From NCBI GenBank assembly GCA_964624465.1, contig CAZUZD010000099.1:1-19076 (forward strand): a stretch of DNA of 19,076 nucleotides. Direction: 5' to 3'. The notes beneath the pieces are model-generated. The model had not been told where the DNA came from, made no database searches, and was given only the letters and a program-made list of their open reading frames with translations. Numbering within the stretch: the first letter of the stretch is position 1; every line of letters starts with the position of its first letter. This DNA comes from CAZUZD01 sp964624465. Lineage in GTDB: Bacteria > Planctomycetota > Planctomycetia > Isosphaerales > Isosphaeraceae. Position numbers and translations under genes: made by a program. Shown piece after piece: positions 1-7,375 of the stretch.

Positions 1-302
1 CCGGCGGGGCGAGGCGGGGGCCGGTCGGGGGGTGGCCGGGGCGGGTGGAACTTCGGGCGGTGGCCCGGGACCGGCACGGCCGACGCCCGGGGTATGCGAG
101 CCATTCTAGCGGGCCCGCCGGCGGGAGGCGAGGGTCGGCAAGGGGGCCGAACGCCCGGGCCTGTCGCCGGTTCCGCAGCCGAGGTGCATCGGTTAGGATG
201 CCGCGCCAACCGTCCGGGGCCGGCCGCCGCCGCTCTCCACTCGGGACCCACCCCGCCACGGGGCCGGCCCGCTCCCGGGCCGCACCGATCGGAGCCGCCG
301 AC
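1..302. other. Upstream region of the first gene, no gene seen
   Basis: I see no supportable gene here. The frame of the downstream hydrolase stays open back to position 45, but that stretch translates to Arg/Pro/Gly-rich residues typical of non-coding GC-rich DNA. A clear signal peptide begins only at the GTG at 303. The segment probably holds the promoter and leader of the hydrolase gene. The end of a neighbouring gene outside the window could overlap the first bases, but this cannot be judged from the window. Confidence 0.6.
171..199 (+). promoter_or_regulatory. Possible sigma70-type promoter of the hydrolase gene
   Basis: TTCCGC (171-176) and TAGGAT (194-199) are separated by 17 bases, a sigma70-like spacing. 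The expected start of transcription is near 206, giving a leader of about 100 nt before the GTG at 303. The -10 box has four of six consensus bases and the -35 box is weak, so this is only a candidate. Confidence 0.25.
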
Positions 303-2384
303 GTGACCCGACCCGCCCTGCTCTGTCTCCTCCCCGGCCTGCTGCTCGCCGCCACGGCCGTCCGGGCCGTCGATGGCCCGACCGACAACCAGTCCGCCCG
401 GGTGCGGCCCGTGCCGAAACCCGGCATCGACGTGCCCGAGGCCGACCGCGCCGAGCTGGAGGCCGGCCTCAAGGGCCTCGCCGAGCGGATCGACCGGCTC
501 CGCGCCGAGGCCGCGAAGTCGCCCCGTCACGCCGCGCTGCTGCCCGACGTCGAGGTCTTCCACAAGGCCGTCCACGACGCCCTGACCTACCGCGAGTTCT
601 TCGACGGCAAGGAGCTGGACAAGGCCCGGCTCATCCTGAAGGAGGGGACCGCGCGGGCCGAGGCCCTGCTGGCAGGCCAGGCGCCCTGGACCTCGCAGAC
701 CGGCCTGGTGGTGCGCGGCTATCGCTCGAAGATCGACGGCTCGGTGCAGCCCTACGGCCTGGTCGTGCCCGAGTCGTACACGGCCGCCGGCAAGGCCCGG
801 TACCGGGTCGACCTCTGGTTCCACGGCCGTGGCGAGACCCTGAGCGAGGTGAACTTCGTGCACGAGCGGATGACCCAGCCGGGCCAGTTCCGGCCGGCCG
901 ACACCTTCGTGCTGCACCCCTACGGCCGCTACTGCAACGCCTTCAAGCTCGCCGGCGAGGTCGACGTCTACGAGGCCCTCGACGCTGCCCGTGCCGCGTA
1001 CCGGATCGACGACGACCGCGTCTCGGTGCGCGGCTTCTCCATGGGGGGCGCCGCCGCCTGGCATCTGGCCGTGCATGACCCCGCCCGCTGGTTCGCCGCC
1101 AACCCCGGCGCCGGGTTCTCGGAGACGCCCCGGTTCCTCGACGTCTTCCAGAACGAGACGCTCTCGCCCCCCTGGTACGAGAAGGCCCTCTGGAGCCTCT
1201 ACGACTGCGACCAGTGGGCCGGCAACCTGCGGCTGGTGCCGACGGTCGCGTATAGCGGCTCGAAGGACAAGCAGAAGCAGGCCGCCGACGTGATGGCCGA
1301 GGCCCTGGCGCGGTTCGGGATCGAGCTGACGCACGTCATCGGCCCCGACACCGCGCACCAGTACCACCCCGACTCGGCCCGCGAGGTCGAGGCCCGGCTC
1401 AATGCCCTGGCCGAGGTCGGCCGGGTCCGCGTGCCCCGCACGCTGACGTTCACCACCTACACCCTGCGTTACAACCGCGCGGCGTGGGTCACGGTCGATG
1501 CGCTCGGCGAGCACTGGAAGGCCGCGAACGTGACGGCGACCTTCGATGGCTCGGCCACGCTCTCCGTCCGTACCGAGAACGTGCGGGCTCTGACCCTGGA
1601 GTTCCCCCCCGGCCGCGCCCCGTTCGACGCGCCCGACGACGCGGCCGGCGTGGTCGTGCGCCACGTCGCCATCCCGCTCGCGATCGACGGCCAGGAGCTG
1701 GAAGGGCCCTCGCACCAGTCCGACCGCTCGTGGAAGTGCCAGCTCCACCGCGAGGGCACCCAGTGGAAGCTCGGCCCCCTGCCGGCCGACGGTCCCCGCA
1801 AGCAGCACGGGCTCCAGGGGCCGATCGACGACGCCTTCCTGGACAGCTTCCTGATCGTCACCCCCACCGGCACGGCGGCGAACCCGAAGGTGGGCGCCTG
1901 GGTCCAGGCCGAGCAGACCCGGGCGATCACCGAGTGGCGGCGGCACTTCCGGGGCACGCCCCGGGTGAAGGCCGACACCGAGGTGACCGACGCCGACATC
2001 GCCGGCTCGAACCTCGTCCTCTGGGGCGACCCGGCCAGCAACGCCGTCCTGAAGCGGATCGCCGACAAGCTCGCCATTCGCTGGGCGGCCGATGCGATCC
2101 GGGTGGGCGAGGCCAGCTATCCGGCCGCCGACCATGCCGCGATCCTGGTCGCCCCGAACCCGCTGAATCCGGCGCGTTATGTGGTGCTCAACAGCGGCTT
2201 CACGTTCCGGGAATACGACTACCTGAACAACGCCCGGCAGACCCCGAAGCTCCCCGACTGGGCGATCATCGACCTGAACACCCCACCCGACGCCCGCTGG
2301 CCGGGGAAGGTGGTGGCGGCCGACTTCTTCGACGAGTCCTGGCGGCTGAGGCCGGCCGCCGGGGCCGCGCCGGCCGGGCGATAA
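303..2384 (+). CDS. Secreted prolyl-oligopeptidase-like alpha/beta hydrolase
   Basis: This 693-residue protein is probably exported and hydrolyses an ester or peptide bond. The GTG at 303 was chosen because GGAG lies 8 bases upstream and because a signal peptide starts there: a short basic start, a Leu/Ala-rich core at about 4-18 and a likely cleavage after the Ala-Val-Arg-Ala region near residue 22. Residues 45-125 look helical and charged. The hydrolase fold spans about 145-375, with the nucleophile elbow GFSMGG (Ser246). Asp322 and His352 or His355 (in AHQYHP) are candidates for the rest of the triad. An upstream HGRGE at 174-178 resembles an oxyanion-loop HG motif. About 320 residues follow the hydrolase fold, ending in a segment with LVLWGDP and NPLNPARYVVLNSG, which I recall from planctomycete proteins annotated as prolyl oligopeptidase family. 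The substrate cannot be told. Only 184 bases separate it from the aminotransferase gene, but a separate promoter is plausible there. Confidence 0.85.
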   Translation: MTRPALLCLLPGLLLAATAVRAVDGPTDNQSARVRPVPKPGIDVPEADRAELEAGLKGLAERIDRLRAEAAKSPRHAALLPDVEVFHKAVHDALTYREFFDGKELDKARLILKEGTARAEALLAGQAPWTSQTGLVVRGYRSKIDGSVQPYGLVVPESYTAAGKARYRVDLWFHGRGETLSEVNFVHERMTQPGQFRPADTFVLHPYGRYCNAFKLAGEVDVYEALDAARAAYRIDDDRVSVRGFSMGGAAAWHLAVHDPARWFAANPGAGFSETPRFLDVFQNETLSPPWYEKALWSLYDCDQWAGNLRLVPTVAYSGSKDKQKQAADVMAEALARFGIELTHVIGPDTAHQYHPDSAREVEARLNALAEVGRVRVPRTLTFTTYTLRYNRAAWVTVDALGEHWKAANVTATFDGSATLSVRTENVRALTLEFPPGRAPFDAPDDAAGVVVRHVAIPLAIDGQELEGPSHQSDRSWKCQLHREGTQWKLGPLPADGPRKQHGLQGPIDDAFLDSFLIVTPTGTAANPKVGAWVQAEQTRAITEWRRHFRGTPRVKADTEVTDADIAGSNLVLWGDPASNAVLKRIADKLAIRWAADAIRVGEASYPAADHAAILVAPNPLNPARYVVLNSGFTFREYDYLNNARQTPKLPDWAIIDLNTPPDARWPGKVVAADFFDESWRLRPAAGAAPAGR

Positions 2385-2390
2385 TCGAGA

Positions 2391-2419
2391 TTCTCGACCG
2401 CGACCGGGTCGGCTATGCT
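2391..2419 (+). promoter_or_regulatory. Possible promoter of alaC
   Basis: TTCTCG (2391-2396) and TATGCT (2414-2419) are 17 bases apart and lie just after the stop codon of the hydrolase gene at 2384. Transcription would start near 2426 and leave a leader of about 140 nt before the ATG at 2569. The -10 box matches four of six consensus positions and the -35 box is poor. If real, alaC is transcribed independently of the hydrolase. Confidence 0.3.
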
Positions 2420-2568
2420 GGGGGATCTCTGGCGGCGCGCCCCGGTTGCGCCGACCAGGGGGGCCGCCCGGGCGCGAGGGAACGCGTCTCCGAGGACCGG
2501 TTCCCCATGACTTGGAGCAGGGATCGGCCGCGTCCTCCCGCGCGGCCCAGGCTGGAGCGTCCGGTGCC

Positions 2569-3831
2569 ATGAGCCAACCCCCAGAACTCGACCTCGAACC
2601 GAACGACGGCTCCGGCGCCGACCAGGGTGGCCCGTTCTCGCTCGAGGTCTCGGCCCGGGTGCGGAACCTGCCGCCGTACCTGTTCGGCAAGATCAACGAG
2701 ATGAAGTACCAGATGCGCGTCGCCGGGGCCGACGTCATCGACCTCGGGATGGGCAACCCGACCGACCCGCCGTCGGAGACCGTCGTCGACAAGCTCTGCG
2801 AGGCGGCCCGCGAGACCAAGAATCACCGCTACTCGGTCGCCAACGGCATCTTCAACCTCCGGCGCGAGGTCGCCAAGAAGTACCAGACCCGCTTCGGCGT
2901 CGACCTCAACCCCGACACCGAGATCGTCGCCACCATCGGCTCGAAGGAGGGGTTCAGCCACATGTGCCTGGCCCTGCTCGGGCCCGGCGACACGGCGCTG
3001 GTGCCGGCCCCGACCTTCCCGATCCACGCCCACTCGGTCGCCCTGGCCAACGCCAACGCGATCGCCATCGACATCACCGACCCGCAGCGGTTCCTGGGTG
3101 ACGTGGCCCTGATGTGCGAGCGGCTGTTGCCCCGGCCCAAGGTGCTGGTGCTGAACTTCCCGCACAACCCGTCGGCCACCGTCGTCGAGCCGGCGTTCTT
3201 CGACGAGGTCGTGGCGCTGGCCCGCAAGTACCAGTTCCTGGTCATCCACGACTTCGCCTACGGCGACATCGGCTTCGACGGCTACGAGCCGCCCAGCTTC
3301 CTGGCCGCCAAGGGGGCCAAGAACGTGGGCTGCGAGTTCACGACCATGTCGAAGGGGTACAACATGGCCGGCTGGCGCGTCGGGTTCGCCGCCGGGCACC
3401 CCGAGGCCATCCGCGCCCTCAAGGCGATCAAGGGCTACTATGACTACGGCCTGTTCCAGGCCGTGCAGATCGCCGCCATCGTCGCCATCCGCCACGGCGA
3501 GGAGGGCCGCAAGGCCCAGGTCGCCGAGTACCAGCGCCGCCGCGACGTGATGGTCGACAGCCTCCGCCGCATCGGCTGGGAGGTCAATCCGCCCCGCGCC
3601 GGCATGTTCGTCTGGACCGCCATGCCCGAGCCCTGGCGCTCGAAGATGGGGTCGGTCGACTTCGCCATGAAGCTCCTCAAGGAGGCCGAGGTCGTCGTCA
3701 GCCCCGGCCGCGGCTTCGGCGAGGCCGGCGAGGGCTTCCTCCGGCTCGCCCTCGTCGAGAACGAGCAGCGCCTCCGCCAGGCTATTCGCCAGATCGGCCG
3801 CGTGCTCCGCCCCGAGAAGGCGGAGGTCTGA
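2569..3831 (+). CDS. alaC: AlaC-type aminotransferase (glutamate-pyruvate aminotransferase)
   Basis: This is a PLP-dependent fold-type I, class I/II aminotransferase of 420 residues, close to the usual length. It is cytoplasmic and by homology makes alanine from pyruvate and glutamate. The sequence closely resembles E. coli AlaC: LPPYLF near residue 30, DLGMGNP near 60, TIGSKEG near 125, the FPHNP loop (197-201, Asn200 likely touching PLP), HDFAYGDI near 228, and the PLP lysine Lys262 in TMSKGYNMAGWR. VVSPGRGFGEAGEGFLRLALVEN near the C-terminus is also family-typical. The ATG at 2569 was preferred over the upstream ATG at 2446 because the extra 41 residues are Arg/Gly/Pro-rich, and because GGAG lies 11 bases upstream. 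The related LL-diaminopimelate aminotransferase is the main alternative function, but AlaC is the better match. A strong stem-loop follows the stop. Confidence 0.92.
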   Translation: MSQPPELDLEPNDGSGADQGGPFSLEVSARVRNLPPYLFGKINEMKYQMRVAGADVIDLGMGNPTDPPSETVVDKLCEAARETKNHRYSVANGIFNLRREVAKKYQTRFGVDLNPDTEIVATIGSKEGFSHMCLALLGPGDTALVPAPTFPIHAHSVALANANAIAIDITDPQRFLGDVALMCERLLPRPKVLVLNFPHNPSATVVEPAFFDEVVALARKYQFLVIHDFAYGDIGFDGYEPPSFLAAKGAKNVGCEFTTMSKGYNMAGWRVGFAAGHPEAIRALKAIKGYYDYGLFQAVQIAAIVAIRHGEEGRKAQVAEYQRRRDVMVDSLRRIGWEVNPPRAGMFVWTAMPEPWRSKMGSVDFAMKLLKEAEVVVSPGRGFGEAGEGFLRLALVENEQRLRQAIRQIGRVLRPEKAEV

Positions 3832-3860
3832 TCGGCCTACCGGGGAGCCCCAGGAACACA

Positions 3861-3902
3861 ACGACGCCCGCCGTACCCCTCTGGGAGCCCGGCGGGCGTC
3901 GT
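3861..3902 (+). terminator. Perfect 13-bp stem-loop after alaC
   Basis: The arm ACGACGCCCGCCG (3861-3873) is exactly complementary to 3890-3902, with a 16-nt loop. It starts 30 bases after the alaC stop and is the strongest hairpin in the window. No T-run follows, which is common in GC-rich genomes, so termination may be hairpin-only or Rho-assisted. The gene on the other side (4126-6123) is convergent, so the hairpin could serve both directions. Confidence 0.7.
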
Positions 3903-3918
3903 CGTATCGTGCCTTCCC

Positions 3919-4046
3919 GTAGGGCGGATCAGCGGAGCGTCATCCGCCGGGCCCGGACGAGGGCCGATCACGCGGCCCATCCGATCGGTCCAAAGAGCGC
4001 CTCCGACCCGTCGCGGCGGAGGACGCTCTCGCTGATCCGCCCGACT
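3919..4046. repeat. Inverted pair of REP-like palindromic elements
   Basis: The first unit starts with GTAG (3919-3922), followed by a palindrome with arms GGCGGAT (3923-3929) and ATCCGCC (3942-3948). The second unit is on the opposite strand at 4015-4042. Its 4030-4042 is the exact reverse complement of 3922-3934 (13 bases). Its 4015-4028 matches the complement of 3935-3948 with one mismatch, and one extra base sits between the two blocks. The second unit has lost the GTAG foot. GTAG plus an imperfect palindrome, in an inverted pair with a 66-base spacer, is the layout of REP doublets (REPINs) mobilised by RAYT/TnpA-REP transposases. No such transposase gene is in the window. The pair lies between two convergent genes, a typical REP location. 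Confidence 0.6.
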
Positions 4047-4125
4047 TCAGAGCGGTGGTTTGTGGGGGGAATCCGCCGTGGAAAACGGCTCCATCCACCA
4101 CATCAAGGCCGGCGCCCACGGCGCG

Positions 4126-6123
4126 TCACTGCGAGCGAAGCGCCTTGAGGATCGCGTCCTTGGTCTTGTGCTGGTCGCAGAGCGCCCGCAGCTCGTCGCG
4201 GGTCAGGACCCGGGGGCCGTTCAGCTCGACCTCGGCGAACTCGTCGACCGGGATCAGATACGACTGGCCCTCGGCCTGGAAGGGCTTCACGTCTTCCCAG
4301 GAACCGTCCCCCTCGGCCGACCGGATCTTGGGCAGCCTCGCGAAGCTGGTTTCCAGCCGGGCCATCCGCACGCCGAGCGTGATCCAGAGCCGGGTGACGT
4401 TGCGGGTCGGGTCGTAGTAGATCGGCACGGCCACGCGGGTGTCGGTGGCCAGGTCGGCGTCGTCGTACGGCTGCTTCAGCCACTGGGTGGCCAGCGTCTC
4501 GCAGTGGTCGCGGTCGACCGTCTCGCCGTCGAGGAACTCGGGTGCCAGTCCGATATCCTCGCAGCCGAAGAGGTAGAAGCCGTAGAACCGGTCGCGCATC
4601 GTGGCCAGCTCGGTCCGCAGGTCGCTCGGGCGCGGGCCGCCCTTCGTCAGGCCGTGCAGCGATTGCAGCGTCTCGGCCCCCACCTCGCTGTCCAGGAAGC
4701 TGGCCAGGAAGGCGTACGCGCGGGCCGTCCGCAGGTAGTAGGTCAGGGCTGGTTCGACCCGGAGGCGGGGCCGGATCTTCAGCTGCTCGCGGGGCATGGC
4801 GGCGGCGGCCAGCGGGATGTCGAGCTGCCGCACGTGCGTCTCGCGGCGCTTGGTCATCAGCGCCTTGAACGCCTCGAGCATCCGCTTCTTGTAGCCGGCG
4901 GTCAGCAGCAGCTTCGCCGACTCACGGCCCTTCTCGGGCAGGAGCAGCGTCTCCAGCGCGTGGACCTGATAGTCGTACCAGCCGCTGTCGGGGCGCGGGG
5001 TCAGATCGACCTGGCCCGAGCGGATGGCCGTGATCAGCTCGCGCATCAGGTCGGCGCCCGGCGGCAGGCCGACCGGGAACAGCCGCTCGAAGAGTTCCCC
5101 CTCGCGGGAGGCCGACGCGGGGAACAGGGCCACGGGCCGGGCGTCGTCGTCGGTGCCGGTCGCGGGCTCGAGCAGCGCGTCCACCGTGCGGGCCTTCAGC
5201 GGGTTGGTGAGCGTGCCGTAGAAGTGGGCCGCCTTCACGTAATCGGCCCGCAGCGCCTCATCGTTCGCCAGCGCCGCGGCGAGGTCCGTCCCGATGGCCG
5301 CATCGGCGCCCTTCAGCGGCCGCTGGAGGAATCGCAGGAACCGGAAGCAGCCCTCCAGCGTCGGGTTCCAGGTGTAGAACCCGATCGGCTTCGAGAGCAC
5401 CGGGTTGCCCAGGAACGGCCGCAATTGCGCCTGCCGGGCCGCGGGGTCGCCCCCCTCCACCCGCACGTCGGCCAGCTCGAGCGCGGCGGCGAGGAACGGC
5501 CGCGCCGGGCTCTCGGGCGGCACCGCGTCGTGGAGGCGACGGACCAGGCTCACATGGCCGTGGAGCGCCTCGCCGAGGCCCTGGTAGTACGCCTGGTCGA
5601 GCGCGGCGTACAGGCCGTCGTCGAACTGCTTGGCCAGGCCGTCGATCAGGTTCACCGAGGGCAGGTACACCTCCAGCGAGTTCCCTGCCTGCTTCGCGGC
5701 CCGATACGCCGCCTGGTAGGACGGGTGCAGCGTCAGCAGCCGGGCATCCTCATCGGGCCGGACCATCGGCACGTCGAGCCGGATCACCGCGCCGCTCAGA
5801 TTCACCCGCCAGCCGTCGACCTCGATGCGATGGACCAGCTCCGGGTCGAACGCCTCGGGCTTGCTGGCCAGCGTGTCATCCTGCATGAGCTGGTCGAGGG
5901 CGCTGGCCTCGGGTCGGTAGTCGGTGTGCTCGACGGTGTACGTCTCCTGCCCCTTGAGGCGGTCGACCAGCCCCTGGACTGCGCCCCGGGACCGCGACGG
6001 GCCCGGGGGGCCGAAGAAGGCCTCCTGACCCTCGGGGGTCATCAGCAGGAATCCGAGGACCCCACCGGCCAGGCCGATCAGGGCCCCGACGACCACGAGT
6101 AGGCGTTTCGGGTGCTGGAACAC
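4126..6123 (-). CDS. Membrane-anchored protein of unknown function (665 aa)
   Basis: I do not recognise a family. The protein begins with a short basic stretch (HPKR) and one strong hydrophobic segment at about residues 8-28 with no clear signal-peptidase site. It is therefore probably anchored in the inner membrane with about 635 residues outside the cytoplasm. The rest is a mixed, soluble-looking sequence with many Leu/Ala-rich helices, including Tyr-rich segments such as YYLRTARAYAFL (about 470-481) and a C-terminal block with VPIYYDPTRNVTRLW. No catalytic motif stands out. The start is GTG at 6123, supported by AAGGA about 7 bases upstream. It lies 66 bases downstream of the dehydrogenase gene on the same strand and may be cotranscribed with it. 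Codon usage and base composition look native. Long, intact and protein-like, it is a real gene, probably lineage-restricted. Confidence 0.8.
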   Translation of the reverse strand: MFQHPKRLLVVVGALIGLAGGVLGFLLMTPEGQEAFFGPPGPSRSRGAVQGLVDRLKGQETYTVEHTDYRPEASALDQLMQDDTLASKPEAFDPELVHRIEVDGWRVNLSGAVIRLDVPMVRPDEDARLLTLHPSYQAAYRAAKQAGNSLEVYLPSVNLIDGLAKQFDDGLYAALDQAYYQGLGEALHGHVSLVRRLHDAVPPESPARPFLAAALELADVRVEGGDPAARQAQLRPFLGNPVLSKPIGFYTWNPTLEGCFRFLRFLQRPLKGADAAIGTDLAAALANDEALRADYVKAAHFYGTLTNPLKARTVDALLEPATGTDDDARPVALFPASASREGELFERLFPVGLPPGADLMRELITAIRSGQVDLTPRPDSGWYDYQVHALETLLLPEKGRESAKLLLTAGYKKRMLEAFKALMTKRRETHVRQLDIPLAAAAMPREQLKIRPRLRVEPALTYYLRTARAYAFLASFLDSEVGAETLQSLHGLTKGGPRPSDLRTELATMRDRFYGFYLFGCEDIGLAPEFLDGETVDRDHCETLATQWLKQPYDDADLATDTRVAVPIYYDPTRNVTRLWITLGVRMARLETSFARLPKIRSAEGDGSWEDVKPFQAEGQSYLIPVDEFAEVELNGPRVLTRDELRALCDQHKTKDAILKALRSQ

Positions 6124-6189
6124 GGTTCGGTCCTTCGCTTCTGGGCTGCGGTCGAACGAGGGTCACACCATCGACGCCCGGACGCCTGA

Positions 6190-6891
6190 TCACTGGCCGG
6201 GCACCGTCTGCGGCTTGCCGCTCTGGGCGGGCCCCAGGCTCAGGATGTAGGGCGCCGCGACCAGGGCCCAGGCGTCGGGCGCGATGTACCCGGCGGCCTG
6301 GGGTCCGAAGCTGGTCCGCAGCATGTCGGTATCGATGATCCCCGGGTTCAACGGCACGGCGGCCATTTTCTTAGGCAGCTCCTGGGCGAGGGCCCGCGTG
6401 AGCCCCTCGACGGCCCACTTGGTGGCGCAGTAAGGGGCGACCTCGGGGGAGACGGAACGCCCCCAGTAGGAGCTGAAGTTGACGATCACGCCGGCGTCGC
6501 GGGCGACCATCGACGGGGCGAAGTGGCGGATGACGTTGGTGAGGCCCAGGACGTTCACCCGGACGATCTGCTCCATGTCGGCCGCCGACACCGACCAGAG
6601 CGGCGCATTGGCCAGCATGAGCGCGGCGTTGTTGATCAGCAGGTCGGGCGGCCCATGCCGGTCGATGAGGTCGGCCGCCCAGGCGGCCACGGCCGCGTCG
6701 TCCCCCACATCGACGGCCGCCAGCTCGTGCGGGCCACCCGGCCAGTCGCCGACGGCCGCCGGGTCGGCCGATCGGCCGCACCCCAGGACCTGATGCCCCG
6801 CTCTGCCGAACTCGACCGCCAGCGCCCCGCCCAGCCCCCGGGTGGCCCCGGTCAGCACGATGAGTCGGCCCCCTCTGGACGCCCTGGCCAT
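6190..6891 (-). CDS. Short-chain dehydrogenase/reductase (SDR)
   Basis: This is a 233-residue classical SDR, slightly shorter than the usual 250, expected to be a cytoplasmic NAD(P)H-dependent oxidoreductase. The Rossmann glycine motif TGATRGLG is at residues 14-21, and Arg18 together with Arg40 suggests a preference for NADP. NNA is at 87-89. The catalytic residues are Ser141, Tyr154 and Lys158 in the SSYWG and YCATK segments, and NPGIIDTDM at 182-190 is the usual segment after the active site. All catalytic residues are present. The substrate is not predictable. The ATG at 6891 has a very good ribosome binding site (GGAGG with 7-base spacing). It is the first gene of a probable two-gene unit with the 665-residue protein. 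Confidence 0.92.
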   Translation of the reverse strand: MARASRGGRLIVLTGATRGLGGALAVEFGRAGHQVLGCGRSADPAAVGDWPGGPHELAAVDVGDDAAVAAWAADLIDRHGPPDLLINNAALMLANAPLWSVSAADMEQIVRVNVLGLTNVIRHFAPSMVARDAGVIVNFSSYWGRSVSPEVAPYCATKWAVEGLTRALAQELPKKMAAVPLNPGIIDTDMLRTSFGPQAAGYIAPDAWALVAAPYILSLGPAQSGKPQTVPGQ

Positions 6892-7035
6892 CGCTCACCC
6901 TCCCGCGTCAGCTTTTTCCTTCCAGAGCAGCGAGCCCCGCAACGCCCGCCTGACCCGTTCGCCGTTGACCATTCTCCCCCCTCCCCGCCCCGCTGGCGAG
7001 CCATCCCCCGCCCCTGCCAATCCCGGACCATCATC

Positions 7036-7110
7036 TCAAAGCAATTCCGAAAGAAAAATTATGAAAATTCGATAATAAGATTATATATTAAACTTTACGT
7101 TTTATCATGC
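7036..7110. other. AT-rich tract in GC-rich DNA
   Basis: About 75 bases have roughly a quarter G+C by hand count, against about 70 percent in the neighbouring genes. The tract includes runs such as GAAAAATTATGAAAATTCG and TTATATATTAAAC. It lies about 145-220 bases upstream of the dehydrogenase start. Possible roles are promoter/UP-element DNA, a nucleoid-protein binding site, or a scar of inserted DNA. No flanking duplication was seen. Confidence 0.7.
7080..7085 (-). promoter_or_regulatory. Consensus -10 box (TATAAT) facing the SDR gene
   Basis: The minus strand reads an exact TATAAT here, inside the AT-rich tract. Transcription would begin near 7073 and run into the dehydrogenase gene after a leader of about 180 nt. 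No recognisable -35 hexamer lies 16-18 bases upstream, and an exact match inside AT-rich DNA can arise by chance. Confidence 0.35.
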
Positions 7111-7278
7111 GTTTGGCGCCCGCTTCACTGGTGGCGACACACCGGAACTTGTGAGCGTTCACCAGGTGTGGTGGTTGGCGACCCGGATCGGATTCGATCA
7201 CATCGGATGTCATGCCAGTCAGGTCCCCAGATTCTGAGCGCCGCTGGGCCACGGCTTGGATCCCCAATCGGGATTCCG

Positions 7279-7340
7279 GACCCATGAGACATGGGTCAGT
7301 GGACCGCCCTCGTGGAGGTGCGATGCGTCACTGACCCATG
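7279..7340 (-). repeat. Three-part inverted repeat downstream of the PEP-CTERM gene
   Basis: GACCCATG (7279-7286) forms a perfect 8-bp inverted repeat with CATGGGTC (7290-7297). The longer CATGGGTCAGTG (7290-7301) is also perfectly complementary to CACTGACCCATG (7329-7340). The middle copy can therefore pair with either neighbour, giving two mutually exclusive hairpins. The group begins about 35 bases past the stop codon of the PEP-CTERM gene (minus strand) and may be its terminator or attenuator, or it may be a multi-site operator. No T-run follows. Confidence 0.6.
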
Positions 7341-7375
7341 CCACGATTTCCAGGAAACCTCTGGTCGATCGGAAC

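Larger units (their letters stand above)
6892..7375. other. Intergenic region with AT-rich tract and inverted repeats
   Basis: No gene is supportable in these 484 bases. Short frames exist on both strands, but their translations are low-complexity or unrecognisable and lack ribosome sites. The region holds the upstream sequence of the dehydrogenase gene (6892 onwards), a sharply AT-rich tract at about 7036-7110, and a group of inverted repeats at 7279-7340 just downstream of the PEP-CTERM gene. Confidence 0.6.

Noticed and set aside
4060..6102. Plus-strand open frame of 680 codons opposite the 665-residue protein
   Set aside because: The minus-strand frame has an N-terminal membrane helix, a balanced composition and a ribosome site; the plus frame is Gln/Arg/Gly-rich with none of these.
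7088..7285. Minus-strand frame of 65 codons ending in a Lys/Arg-rich tail
   Set aside because: It has no ribosome site and no recognisable family, and it runs through the AT-rich tract; not enough to call a gene.
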